This document shows, one piece after another, positions 10,738 through 22,500 of a stretch of DNA of 64,000 nucleotides. Where the stretch lies: positions 30,201,969 to 30,265,968 of the forward strand of contig OX621253.1 in NCBI GenBank assembly GCA_951640165.1, written 5' to 3'. This DNA is from Pseudoips prasinana. Lineage: Eukaryota; Arthropoda; Insecta; Lepidoptera; Nolidae. Made by a program: the position numbers and the translations under genes. Each line of letters starts with the position of its first letter. Positions within the stretch are counted from its first letter, which is position 1. The notes under the pieces were generated by a model, which saw only the letters and a list, made by a program, of their open reading frames with translations, was not told the DNA's origin and did no database searches.

Positions 10738-11535
10738 TAGCAAAATATATCTAGAAGAACTACAGATCATTTCAACTTCAAAGATGCAAATCATCTTTTA
10801 AAATGGTTATCTAAATATTTTGTGTATATTATTATAATGTACATATAATGAACGAATAATTCTTAAAATAGGATTTGTTGTTGCTAAAGCAATCTAAAAT
10901 AATTCAGTACTGGCTTGGCAAATATGTATGGAAACTTTTATGTCATTCCAAAACGTTGTTCTTTCTTTCTATTATTACTGGTATAAATAGAAACAGGGTC
11001 TAACATGTCACTTAATATTCTACAGCAGTAGGTATTCAATTTACAGACTTAGGGTTACCCTAGGAGAATATAACTCAAAACATTTGTTTCTTTACTACAC
11101 CAAATTGTGTTTAGCACCAGCACTGATGTGCAGATGAGAGATGCTCATTGCATTAAATAAATAAAAGTTTTTATTCACGTAGATTTTAAAAAAGCACTTG
11201 TAAATAGTCAGAACATGTTAGTAGTAATATAGTTGTATACATTATTATTTCTAGTAACATAGATATTTAGGTACACATTGTATTAAAACATTTATAAAAT
11301 TTATTTTATTATAGCAATGATTAAATATCATTGTTCACTAGCTCATATCAAGTTATTGTCAAGAGATTATGTTTAATTATCTAGTTTAAGTCTTATCATT
11401 TAAAATAAAAAATGTTTCCGACACGTGTTTTTAACATCATGGACACTATTTTTTTATAGAGGACTACAAATATGTTCTATTTACAAGCGCTTTTTAAAGT
11501 CTATGTGAATAAAAACCTTTTTTATTTTATTTTAG
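10738..11535. repeat. Downstream flank of TRAPPC2 with fold-back tail repeat
   Basis: After the 3' UTR, 11160-11400 is a minus-oriented copy of the dispersed tail repeat (CACGTAGATTTTAAAAAAGC). 11455-11535 is a partial copy in plus orientation (ACAAGCGCTTTTTAAAGTCT, then TGAATAAAAACC). The two copies face each other and could fold back. Confidence 0.6.
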
Positions 11536-12105
11536 GTAGTTTGGATGTAGGGTGTCATTGTAACTACTAATCTGATATTCTCTCAACATTTAATAGGCTT
11601 AATATAATTTATGTATGTGCAATATATATGTCATGGTGACTATGGTGAGCCACTAGTTTCTATGTTATGTCACATCAATAACCACTGGAGGCTACGAAAT
11701 TTTTCATACAGAGCAACAAAATGTAATAACTGTGGTAAGTTAGTTAATTCAAGTTTGAATTATTTAAGTGCTTACTATTTATACTTGTAAATAATCCTAA
11801 TATATTTTTTGTATGAATTAATTTTGATTTATTTCATCATATCATCTTAACCATGCACTATTTAATTTAAATAAAACAGATAAATAATAATACTGTATCT
11901 TTAATAGTAAATAGTCACTGGGATTTACATCATAAATTACAGAAACTTTACAGCTAATGTTTTAAGTCTGTAACTTAAATACTTTTTTACATAGCCAATC
12001 AGAAACTTTCCAAGTGAAGGACACTGGTAAAGTAGGAGGACTCTGTCCCAAAAGTTAAATTTGCATAAATATGAGAGTAATAAAAATATATGCATTTTTT
12101 TTAAT
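11536..12105. other. Intergenic, nothing recognised
   Basis: AT-rich sequence between the TRAPPC2-side repeats and the mariner insertion, with no gene or repeat boundary that I can name. Confidence 0.4.
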
Positions 12106-12109
12106 AATA

Positions 12110-13391
12110 GGTCTTTACCTATGAAATTGCCGTTTTGTATGAAAAAATTTAAACGAATTTTTTTCATGAATTTTTTTATTTGTATTAATCGAAGTAATCA
12201 CCCATGCAATCAATGCATCTTTGCCATCGCAGTGGCAGTTTATTGATGCCCTTCTTAAAGAAATCAGCTGGACGGGAGGCAACAAATTCTTCAAAGGCAT
12301 TTTGTACTGCCTCTCGGGTATTGAATTTTTTTCCCGCCAAGAAGTTATCCAAATTCTGGAAAAAGTAGTAGTCTGTAGGCGCAAGGTCTGGTGAGTAGGG
12401 CGGATGACGGAGAGCTTCCAACCCCAGTTCTTGCAACTTGGAGACCGTCTGCTGTGCAGTATGAGGTCGCGCGTTGTCGTGCAGGAGCAGCGGAGACGAG
12501 CGATTGACCAATGCTGGTTGGAGATGCGCCAGCTTCTCCATCATTGTGCTCAGTTCTTCACAGTACACATCTGCAGTAATGCTCACCCCGTTTGGTAAGA
12601 AGCTGTGATGAATCACACCGGCGCTAGACCACCAAACAGTGACCATCACTTTTCTAGGGGTAAGTTTTCGTTTAGGGCATTGTTTAGGTGCTGAACCAGG
12701 ATCCAACCAACTTTCTGAGCGCTTGCGGTTATCAAACAGAATCCATTTTTCATCGCAGGTAACAATGCGGTTCAAAATTCCTTCATTTGTGTGTCTGTTG
12801 AGCAGTGCAAGGCACGTCTCGACGCGTACTTCGCGCTGGCGATCATTGAGTTCGTGGGGCACCCATTTGTCAAGCTTTTTTACCTTGCCAATTTGACGCA
12901 AATGGACCAATATTGTTTTGACGCTAACGTCGAAAGCTGCTGCTAATTCAGCCGTAGATTGTGTATCATCAGCTTCCACAACCGCCTTTAATTCGTCATT
13001 GTCGACCAAAGTCTTCGGACGACCGCGAGGTTCATTTTTCAGGTCGAAATTTCCAGAACGGAAGCGAGCAAACCAATAACAGGTGGTGCGTTGGTTTGTA
13101 GTGTTAGCTCCGTAAACGTCGTTGATGTTGCGTGCCGCTTGTGCCGCGTTGCTGCCACGACGGTACTCATATTCCATAATTACTCGAATTTTTAACGTAT
13201 CCATGATGACGAAAAAGATTGAAATGCGATGAAAATGTAACACTAATCAATAAAGAAATGACTACTTTTGGAAAAAAGAATCCATGTTTTTAAAATAAAA
13301 TTAATTTGAAATTAGAATTCTTAGCCAAACAAAAATTATTTTGATTTGAAATGGCCAGTACTGCAGAACGGCAATTTCATAGGTAAAGACC
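12110..13391 (-). mobile_element. Complete mariner transposon (1282 bp)
   Basis: The terminal inverted repeats are 12110-12137 and 13364-13391. They begin GGTCTTTACCTATGAAATTG and match perfectly over the first 25 bases. TA flanks both ends (12108-12109 and 13392-13393), as expected for a TA target duplication. The single transposase frame is on the minus strand. The intact frame and nearly identical ends suggest a recent insertion, between TRAPPC2 and the securin-like gene. Confidence 0.95.
12185..13243 (-). CDS. Mariner transposase, intact, DD34D
   Basis: The 352-codon frame is uninterrupted. The likely true start is the ATG near 13204 (MDTLKIRVIMEYEYRRG), giving about 339 aa, which is normal for mariner. 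The N-terminal half carries two helix-turn-helix regions, including RFRSGNFDLKNEPRGRPKTL and the linker WVPHELNDRQ. The catalytic triad is complete: first Asp in TCDEKW, second in LLHDNARPHT, third in LAPTDYYFF. There are 34 residues between the second and third Asp, the mariner DD34D spacing. The C-terminus (LPLRWQRCID...GDYFD) is also typical. The enzyme cuts and pastes the element at TA sites. All key residues are present, so it may be active; that is inference. Confidence 0.95.
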   Translation of the reverse strand: MLHFHRISIFFVIMDTLKIRVIMEYEYRRGSNAAQAARNINDVYGANTTNQRTTCYWFARFRSGNFDLKNEPRGRPKTLVDNDELKAVVEADDTQSTAELAAAFDVSVKTILVHLRQIGKVKKLDKWVPHELNDRQREVRVETCLALLNRHTNEGILNRIVTCDEKWILFDNRKRSESWLDPGSAPKQCPKRKLTPRKVMVTVWWSSAGVIHHSFLPNGVSITADVYCEELSTMMEKLAHLQPALVNRSSPLLLHDNARPHTAQQTVSKLQELGLEALRHPPYSPDLAPTDYYFFQNLDNFLAGKKFNTREAVQNAFEEFVASRPADFFKKGINKLPLRWQRCIDCMGDYFD

Positions 13392-13596
13392 TAATAATTA
13401 ACTTCACCAATGGCCTCATAAGTAGTGTATCTTATACTAATTTTATACCTGAAAATTACTAAAAAACATAACTATTCTATAAATTGTGAATTGCAAATTC
13501 ACAACTTGGTAAAATAATTCTATGTACAAGTTGCTACTTTTCAGTTTGTCATCATTAGACAAAATGCCAGGTCATAGCCTCCAATTACTTTTTGAC

Positions 13597-15935
13597 TTAG
13601 TACAAATCAGGCAGCCCAAGGTCATCATCTTCTAAGCTGTCAATTGAGAAATCATCTGAAATATGAAAATACAAAATATCATCATCATCATGATATCAGC
13701 TGAAATATATCCACTGCTGGACAAAGCTGGTCTTGCGCTATCTGCATCTAGTGGTTTCCAGCTACCCCAAAAAATAGTTAAGTTTATTCAATATAAGGTG
13801 GAATTTTTCGATGCCATATAGCTAAGTTATAGTAGCTATTAAATTAGCCGTTATTTCTCTTATAAAAATCAATTTATAATATAACTTACTTATTAAAATT
13901 ACAATCAAATTGAAGTAAAAGTAAAAAGTTTATTCAATACAGTTTTACAATAGGTAATTGTTGGGACCCTTCCTTTAAACATGCAATGCCTGTGTTTGAA
14001 GGTAAAACAATTAATAGGAAAGTGGAAATATTTATTGGAAATTACCAGATGGTTTATGACATGTAGGTATGTAAGTAAAACAATAGTGGAATTAACTTAA
14101 CTAAAGTGCAACATACTTAATAAACAAAATTAGGATTAGCTACCCATAAAAATGTGGATCAGCTGACACATTTTATATGAGGACCCAAAAGTTTTTATTT
14201 AAAATCTAACAAATTGGTGTTCCTTCTTGTATTTATTTTCATGGGCATGTGTTGTACTCTTCAATTTGTTTCTACTATATAGATTACACTTTGTATATGA
14301 GTTCCATCAGTTAAGGTTTTCAGATTGCCAACATTATTTAAAGATTGTCATTTAGTTAGACATAGCTCATAGCTAGACACTCACCGGACAGCAAGTGATG
14401 GCGAGGGTAAGTAACTAGGCTCGCATTCAGTCCATAGATAAGTGACCACCAAAGTGGTTTAATTACCGAGTGTCTCTGTGCTTCGGAGGGCACGTTAAGC
14501 TATTGTTCCCGGTTGTAGTCATCAGACAACAGTTGTTAAGCCATGACAGAGGCCTAGTGGGCAGCTTGAACAACTCTGGACACTAGGGTAACCACTGCCC
14601 ATATGATAAGTAAGTTAAACATGAAATCTGCAATAGAAAAATGATTTTACCTTTGAAGAACTCATCCTGATATGAGCAGTTGAAGTCAATGCTGTGTCTT
14701 CTTGTATTAGGTGGTGGGGTGTTAGGAAGTGATATCTCCTTCAAAACCTCCGGTTCTGGTAATGGCAGGTAGTCAAATAAGTCTGTGCGGTAATTGTCTG
14801 CAAAAAAAAAAATATATATTTATATCCTCTGTAGCAAAAATAATTATGTTTTGAAAAATATAGAAGTAACTTAAAAAAATGATTATTAATAAAAAAATAT
14901 TATCAATGTTTGTTCACAAATAAAGGAGAAGTTGTATAAACACATGTACACAAAAAAAATTGTGTAATTGATTGAAATTTTTGACTCCATAATGCATTTT
15001 TTTAAGCCGGACTAGTGCAGGCATGGCACTAGCGAATCTAATCCTTATGTCACAGGGTACTTTACAAACATATAAAAGGCACAAATTACAGTCAGGCTTA
15101 GAATTTCTAATTGTGGGTCACAGAAATAGTTGTCCGGCGCGCGACTCGAACACGAGACATGAAGCGGCGGGGAGACTGTCTTAGCAGCTCCGCCACATGT
15201 ACAGTCAAAATAAAGACATTTTGATGAAATTTGGAATGGAGATAGTTTACTCTGAAATGATATGGTAATAATTCAGCCTTGTGGTGTGATATGAATGGTA
15301 ACAACAGGGTGTAGATAGATAGCGCATATGAAAATAGTACACATAGAAGACTGTGTTCCATGACCACATGCTTGTTTATTATATGAGATTAGAATCTTAC
15401 CATTCTTATAAGTGGGCTTGGTAAACTGTATGTCCTCTTCATATGGTTGTTTGTCAGTCTCATCACTGTATATCATAGAACCAACATTGATCGCCTTTGG
15501 AGTGAACACATTCCTCACTGGTGTGTTCCTTAGAGCTTTCCCTGTATTTGACAGAAATGACTTCTTTGGCAGCTCTGACTTTTTCACAGGTACGTTAGGT
15601 TTAAATGGGCCTGCTGACACAGTTTTGCCCATATTCTCTAAAATAGGAGCAGATACATGTATTAAAATATTTTTTGGCGTGAAAAAAGTTTATATTTTAT
15701 ACATAAGAGGGTACTTGGAACGGTCATAAAAACGCATGTAATTGGTTTGATTTATTATATATATTTGATTATAGAATGAATATGACTGTTTTGAACCAGT
15801 CGAGTAAATACAATAATGCTTTAAAATAATAAAGAGTAGATATTTACCAATGTTGGTAAGTGGCTGGCGAGACACATTTTTGACCACCTGCCTTGTGAGA
15901 TGATCGCCGAAGATATCAAATAGCGACTCGGCCAT
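13597..15935 (-). CDS. Securin-like protein candidate, complete, 176 aa
   Basis: Four minus-strand exons, 15848-15935 (ATG), 15401-15637, 14651-14797 and 13597-13655 (TAA), join in phase 1 at every junction. The joined product contains RQPLTNIEN at residues 23-31, a full match to the APC/C destruction box R-x-x-L-x-x-I-x-N. The box spans the first splice junction. A basic, TP-rich middle follows (KPNVPVKKSELPKKS, RNTPVRNVFTPK). The C-terminal half is acidic with a proline-rich stretch (LFDYLPLPEPEVLKE) and ends SLEDDDLGLPDLY. Securins are small disordered proteins with an N-terminal D-box, a basic middle and an acidic separase-binding C-terminus, so the layout fits an anaphase inhibitor of separase. 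They diverge too fast for certainty by eye; I see no KEN box. Alternatives are another APC/C substrate such as a sororin-like protein. The gene is head to head with POLR3D (586 bp). Confidence 0.5.
13680..13790 (-). repeat. RTE-type LINE 3' fragment
   Basis: In intron 3 of the securin-like gene. The sequence begins with an ATCATCATC run and continues ATCCACTGCTGGACAAAG and GGTCTTGCGCTATCTGCATC, the reverse complement of the RTE end seen in plus sense at 60050-60195. Confidence 0.6.
14375..14620 (+). repeat. 5S rRNA-like SINE, full-length copy
   Basis: Same family as 1080-1330: GGCGAGGGTAAGTAACTAGG, then AAGTGACCACCAAAGTGG, a body with GCCATGACAGAGGCCTA, and the end CACTGCCCATATGATAAG. It lies in the same intron (13656-14650) of the securin-like gene. 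Confidence 0.6.
15000..15205 (-). repeat. SINE B copy
   Basis: Minus-oriented copy with the head near 15130-15200 (box-B-like GTGTTCGAGTCGC) and the body sequence GGGTACTTTACAAACATATA also seen at 8500 and 59890. It lies in intron 2 of the securin-like gene. Confidence 0.6.
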
Positions 15936-16521
15936 ATCGTCAATTAAAAGAATACGAATATAAAATTAACTAAAACAATACTAGGACCCAAGAATTACTG
16001 GAATATTTTCAGTAAAAAAGTAATATGCAACAGTCGACTTATTCAACGGTTTTCAAAATAAATGTTTTTTTTGTCGTTGTACTGGTTTATGCGTTCATAC
16101 GTTGCGGTGACGCCACTTGGTCTTTTGAGCCACCAAAATAAGTGAGTCTTTTATTTAGCAAAATACTTCTATTGATCTAATTTCAATAGAAAAAGTATAG
16201 GATAAATATATTCGTACTATAAGAATAATGTTTCTGACGAAAAATGGCTTATTTCTTTAATAAATCAATAATAATTTATGAATGCTGATGTTTTGTCTAA
16301 ATTATCGAAGCTGATGTTATTAGAGCACCTCTAGTAAATTTATTTTGATTATGGTCTCATTAACTGTCATTTGTCAATACAATTTTGACAACAGGCATTT
16401 TCAAAACAATTTCACGCTGCCATACTGTCTGTGCTGTATTTATTATTCTCTTAATATTGTAATTCTTGATAGTCCGTGGTGTAATCGTAGAGTACATTAG
16501 ATATAGGGTGTAATCACAAAA
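15936..16521. promoter_or_regulatory. Shared upstream region, securin-like / POLR3D
   Basis: 586 bp between two divergent start codons. It contains a 38-codon frame at 16025-16141 with a GTGAGT donor directly after its stop, and an AT-rich stretch at 16150-16480. I recognise no TATA box or known element. The role is inferred from orientation. Confidence 0.4.
16025..16141 (+). CDS. Possible 38-aa membrane microprotein
   Basis: ATG at 16025 opens a frame of 38 residues ending TAA at 16141. The product has a polar start (MQQSTYSTVFK), one clear hydrophobic segment at about residues 13-26 (NVFFVVVLVYAFIR) and a short tail ending WSFEPPK. A consensus-like splice donor GTGAGT starts at 16142, so the frame could sit in a first exon whose remainder is untranslated. 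It lies on the plus strand 90 bp from the securin-like start and about 380 bp before the POLR3D start, so it might be an upstream frame of a POLR3D transcript or a separate gene. I do not recognise a family. Without conservation data it may be chance. Confidence 0.25.
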   Translation: MQQSTYSTVFKINVFFVVVLVYAFIRCGDATWSFEPPK

Positions 16522-19500
16522 ATGTCTGAAGACAAAACTTCTAAAACGAATGGGCTTGGTTCAGATCCTATGCAAAGACTGGCTTCATTCAAACCACCTC
16601 GAGACCTTACTTTAGGGGGAGTGAAAACCAGTAAGAAAGTATTCACACCTAATTTGAACGTATCAAGAAATAAAAACAAAGGGTAAGTCAGCAAAATTAT
16701 AATTTTTAGATGATTTTACTTACTAAGTTTGGTATAGAAGACTATATGTACCTGTTTTAGCACTATTTTCTATGGAATAGGAGAGCCTTTGAAGACATGC
16801 TTCATTCATTAGCCTGGTCATCTATTACAGGTGATTTATTTGTAAGCTTTGTATGGTAAACATTAAAGTGCACAAACACAACTTTACCTAAGCTTTTCTA
16901 CATTTATAACATCTGTACAGTCTGATGCAGTATATGCATATGTACTTCTGATTAGCCTTGTGCTGCATATCCTCAGAGTAGTAAGGATAAGTGACAACAA
17001 CCATTCTCAGCAGAATAACTGAGCAAGATCCATAATATGTTGAATATCATTAGCTCCTAGTAACTGCCATGGCTGAAATTCCCTTCAAAAAGGGTGGCAA
17101 CATAATTCGACGGTCACCGTAGCCTAGTTGGTAGTGCTCCTGCCTATGAAGCTGGTGGTCCTGGGTTCGAATCCCGGTAAGTGCAAATATTTGTGTGATG
17201 AGCACAAATATTTGTTTCTGAGTCATGGATGTTTTCTATGTATATAAGTATTTATCTATCTATATAAGTATGTATATCGCCGCCTGGTACCCATAGTACA
17301 AGCTTTGCTTAGTTTGGGGCTATGATGACCTGTGTGACATTGTCCCTAGATATTATTATTATTATAATTTGTGGCTTCTCTGGTGTTGTGGCTCATCAGG
17401 TAACACTTGTTTACCTTGCCTTTATTAAAAAAAAACTTGAGAGGTGTCAAGGGACACCTGGATGGTACAAAGTTATTTCTTATTATTTATTATGTACAAA
17501 AACCTGTATACACTCAACAAAAATAATCGTCGCGACACCACACATTTCAATGCGAAATAGAAATGAAAATATTTGGCTTGCTTTCTATAAGAGAGAGTGA
17601 GAGAGAGACAGACAGAGAAACATGCGCATGCCCGCACAGCTGCAAAAAGTGTTGTGACAACTTTTCGTAACAATTTTTTCCGTCTAGCCCCCTTTCACAA
17701 TGTGCGATAAGGAATTTCATTCCACTAAATATATGTATTCTTGTATAACTATGTAAAAAGGAAATCTACTAGATTAATGAAGGGGCAGAAATGTGTTAGG
17801 TGAAATGTGGTGGCAGAAACTTTTCCACTAAGTAGCAGTGTCTATTACATTTCAGTCCATCAAAATCACAAAACAATCAGAAGAAAGATGATAAAGACAG
17901 GGATAAGAGAAGGAATGATCGAAACAAGAACTTTAGAAATGGCCCCAACATCATCAAGTCTAGTGGAGTGTTCTCAGAAGGTAAGTACTATAACCAATGA
18001 ACAGTAGAGGTATTATTTGTATTGAGGGTTGATATAGTAACCTACAAAAGGCCTAGACTTTTCTTAAGGCTGGCAGTACACTTGCAGCCCGTCTGGTCTC
18101 ATGATTGTCCATGGGCAGCAGTAAAGGTCTCAAAATTCCATAATCTTTTGGCAGAAAGAGAAAGTCCAAGCAGATCCTGAGACTTGCAAACTTGAGTGGG
18201 TTGCAAGTCTCAGGATCTGCTTGGAGTTTTTGGGTATAATTTTAGAGCATATCCCTTTACAATACATGGTCGGTCTTCTGATTCAGCTATATAATTCTCC
18301 CAATATCATGGATAGAAACTACTTGGAATTATTGACAATTGTGACTTTGCTGTGTCTCTGTTGGTATGGTGAACATATTTTAAACTTGACTGACTATGTA
18401 ATTTGAAGTGAGATATTTTAATTTCAGGTCTTGGCAGTGCAGAGAGGCATTCTTCATCACGTGGCATGTCATATGGCAGAGACTCTGATACAGCACAAAC
18501 TATGCAGAAACCTACTATTAGGGTGAAAGATTTTGTTAAGGTGAGAATAGATGGTAACTTACATCATTAGCGGCAAGTATTTTTTTTAGAACTGTAGAAC
18601 CAATGGCTGTTGGGGTATAAAAGTTAGACAATACACTAAAAGGCCTCCTAAAAAAATTTCCTCTGGGTGCAGGTAGCACAAGGCTGGTAATGGAGTTCTT
18701 TGGGAGAGACCAATGTCCAGCAGTGGAAGATGATGTATTTTTGTCACCTAAATACCAACACACTGCCTGCTGATGTCTGATCTTCTTTTTATCACATTTT
18801 TTGGCTTAAACATTTTAATGTCATCCTTACTTAGTATTTATTAATGAAAAGCTATAATTTGTGGGAATAAATTTAAAGTGTAAAAGTCAAAATAAAAACT
18901 TCATTTCAAGAATTTTGCACTATGCAATTAAATTTTGTCTAGCAATTTTAAAGCCTTAGGAGTATAGGAGTAAAAAATTCAAATATTTGAACACCAAGTA
19001 CCTTCCTACATTTGAGATATTGTTATGCTTTTTCTAGCTTTAGTAGCCGTTAGCCGTGTTTAGCACTTACTGGTATACCCACATTTAATAGTAGAGTCCT
19101 TGGGCGACTATCACATTATTAATATAATAAAGGCGAAAGTTTGTGAGTGTGTGTGTGCGTGTGTATGTTTGTTACTTTTTCACGTCGAAACGATTGGACC
19201 GATTTTACTAAACTTTGGTATGGAGTTAGCTGACATCCTGGATTAACACATAGGCTATAATTTATAAAGTTTAACGCAGGTAAAACCGTGGGGCACAGCT
19301 AGTAATCTATAAGAAATGCAACTATACAGGTAAACTTAAAGAGAAAAAGCTTATCAAAATGCAGAATTTCATCCAAATTGTTACTACATATTTACGAGAA
19401 TTGCTTATTTAAAGTTCATCATCGTCATAAGCTGCTCAAACTCCTATCACACCTCTGCTAGACAGAAGAGTACCCCAAGGCGTCTTTTTGGGTTATGCCA

Positions 19501-22500
19501 TAATCGTCACGCTTGGGCAGTTGGCGATCGCAGTATGACCGGCATAGTACTTAGATACGCTGCTGCTTCATTCGCTGGTAGATATGCCCTGGATAAGTAA
19601 TGCAAGCATTTAGCCATTGTCTTAGACCATAATTTTTGGTAATCTTCAATAACATAGAAACTCTTTGCAATTGTAAGCAGAATGTGTACCTTCTGTGGGG
19701 GAACTGTTTCTCTTCCTGCTAATTAATATGAATGATGGGCTTGTTGAATACTTGGTCATTAATATATTAAGGACCTTTCTGGTAAGTCAGATTAGTTGAA
19801 CAATTTTGTACTATATTGATACTCTATTAAAATTCATTCCATAACAGATAGACAGAGAATTGGAGGAACAGAAGATCAAATCAGTAATGGGTCACAGCAC
19901 CAACTCTGATGAGGATGTTGCAGAAGACTTTAAAGCAGGGAAAGCGAGGGATGCTCCGATCAAGCTGCCGATGGATGATGGAGGTTTGTACAATCATTTA
20001 TTGGTATATGTTATTTATGATATCTAATTATATGATATGTTAATTATGATGGATCATATTAATAAAGATAGGAACTTGCTTTCATCAATAAAAATACAAA
20101 ATAGATGCGCTCATAGCCGTCTGGACCAATGAGAGCACCTCACATATCATCTCCGTAAGGCTGTGTTCCCAGTAGGCGAATTGTTAGCGGCCGACTGAGT
20201 TTGTGGCGTATCCGTTTAGTAGGCCATTCCATATAATATGTGAAATGGAGTGTCCCCAGTTTGCTAGTTTTGCGCTCACTTTACGCAGTGCGCCGACTGT
20301 CTCAGATAGTGGCAAAATCGGCTCCAGTCGGCGGCGGCGATATGTTTGTTCGACGGGCGTAGTATGTCCGTTTCTCGCAAACGGATCTTGCGGACAGTTG
20401 GAAAGAAGCTATCGCCGTGTTTGGACGTGTTCATGCTTGCATCACGACGTTAACGTTACTTCAAAAATATCCATCGTGACCAACACAACCACTCCCTCTG
20501 TATTACAATTGTGAAGTGAACATTTAGTCGGTCGACCTAAATAAGCGGCTAACTCATAACAGTTTGCTTGCGACGCACGAAAATCGATCTGAGTTTGCAG
20601 CTAAGTCAAATTTCAGTTCGCCACAAAGCGGCTCAATCAGTCGGCTGCTAACAGTTTGCCTACTGGGGACATAGCCCTAGTGATTCGCTAGGCCCATGGT
20701 GAGTCCATACATGAGTGACCGCCAAAGTAGTTTCATTTCTGAGCGTTGACATGCTTTTAGTTAACTAAAAGGATGGTTGTGAAATTTTATTTTCACGTTG
20801 TTAGAGGAATAGTAAATGATAGAGTAGGTACAGTCAGCTCCAAAAGTCGATGAACAGAATGTATATTTAACAGTACAGTTACGGCGTCAAATCAGGGTAA
20901 TCTAATGATATATTTAATGGATGTGCTGGCGTCTGACTTTTTATCCATTAAATATTATCATTAGATTACCCTGATTTGACGCCGTAACTGTACTGTTAAA
21001 TATACATTCTGTTCATCGACTTTTGGTGCTCACTGTACCTTTAAACTACCTACACAAAAAGTATTTTTAACAGGGGATATAAAATAATGTAAAGACTACC
21101 GAATAATTTCCGTAGGCGAAAACGCGGGCGGAAGCTAGTATCCTATATTACTCCTTTTAACTTTAGCTATTTGCCAGTGAAGTCCCATCAAAATCGGTCC
21201 TGCCAGTTCGGTGTTTAGTTCCGGACAGATAGACGAAAATTTCAGGAATTGGTTTCTGTTTCAAGTACTTTTGTATATACTTTCATGATTATGCATTTAA
21301 TAAAAAGCTGTTATTTAGATATATTACATAAAGACGTTGCAAATTGATTTATTTGTATAGATTGTTAATTCTATTGTTATTTGTAAATTCTATTGTGAAG
21401 ATATTTGGGGAGGTCTTTGTCCAGTAGTGACCGTTTTTCGCCTGACACCATGGTTACAATGAATAGATTGTTAATACGATTTTTTTCCAGCATTGTCCAG
21501 TTTCCAGGGAATTGCTAACATAACTTCTCTTTGTAGGCTGGTCCCAAGTTAAGCCACCGGTCAAAGTAAAACAGGAGGTGGTCGTCAAGAGCGAGCCGGA
21601 GGACATCGACTGCGGTATACATCACAACACCTTGTGTTATGCGGAGGCCTACTTTTCGCGAACATTCTCATGCTTTTTGCTATTCCAATCGATTCACACA
21701 AACTGACATACCGCGTAGTGTAATTAGTTTTGCCACTTCCATAGGCAAACTACACTGGCCACAAAAGAAAGCAAATATAGAATCTGTTATTTTTTAAATT
21801 GACATTCGAAGTTTCATAGACTAACAGAGTCTAATTTTAGAATCTGTTATTTTTTATAATCTGTTTTAAGATTCTTATATTTATGAAAGCCATCCAGATA
21901 TTTAACCTGGAGATTAATCATTAGTCTTGGTTGGTCTTATTTTATTGCCGAAGAATTTTCAATAGTCCAGATGAACTCCTGAAAGCCAAATCGATATGAA
22001 CTTTCACACAGAACTGTGAAAATATCAGTCGGCTATGTTTCTATAAGCCGTTGGATAACCCGCTTCCTCCGTAGGGAATGCAAAATTCTTGCTGTCAGTG
22101 TGTATCGACCGCAGCTTAACGGCAGAGCGCCTACCCAGCATGTTTAAATTTATGATTTCTTTATCAAATAATTATACTCATACATATTTACACCTGCTTT
22201 GGGAAACTTGGTGGCGACCCTTGCTATGGGTGATCATTTTGCCGTAGCCTTGAATAGACTTAATCCTATTTGACAAGTCATTTCATTCCTTCCATAAACA
22301 TGCCTCCGCCTAGATAATAAAAAAAAAATAACATTTTTTAACTAGTCCTATCGACTGGTTGTAAAAGTTCGCTAAACGCATAATCACAAGGTGTTGTCTC
22401 TCTCGTCGCTGCTCAAGTCGGCGGACAGTTCCGTCTGGCTATAACGAGCGACTATATTGCACTCAGCTTGAGGATGCTAGGGGCGGTCGCGATGCATTCC

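Noticed and set aside
12404..12896. Plus-strand frames across the mariner
   Set aside because: They are antisense to the intact transposase and unrelated to any protein I recognise.
17112..17185. tRNA gene (clear boxes A and B)
   Set aside because: The ends do not form an acceptor stem, the same head recurs with a SINE body and tail, and copies occur at several sites.
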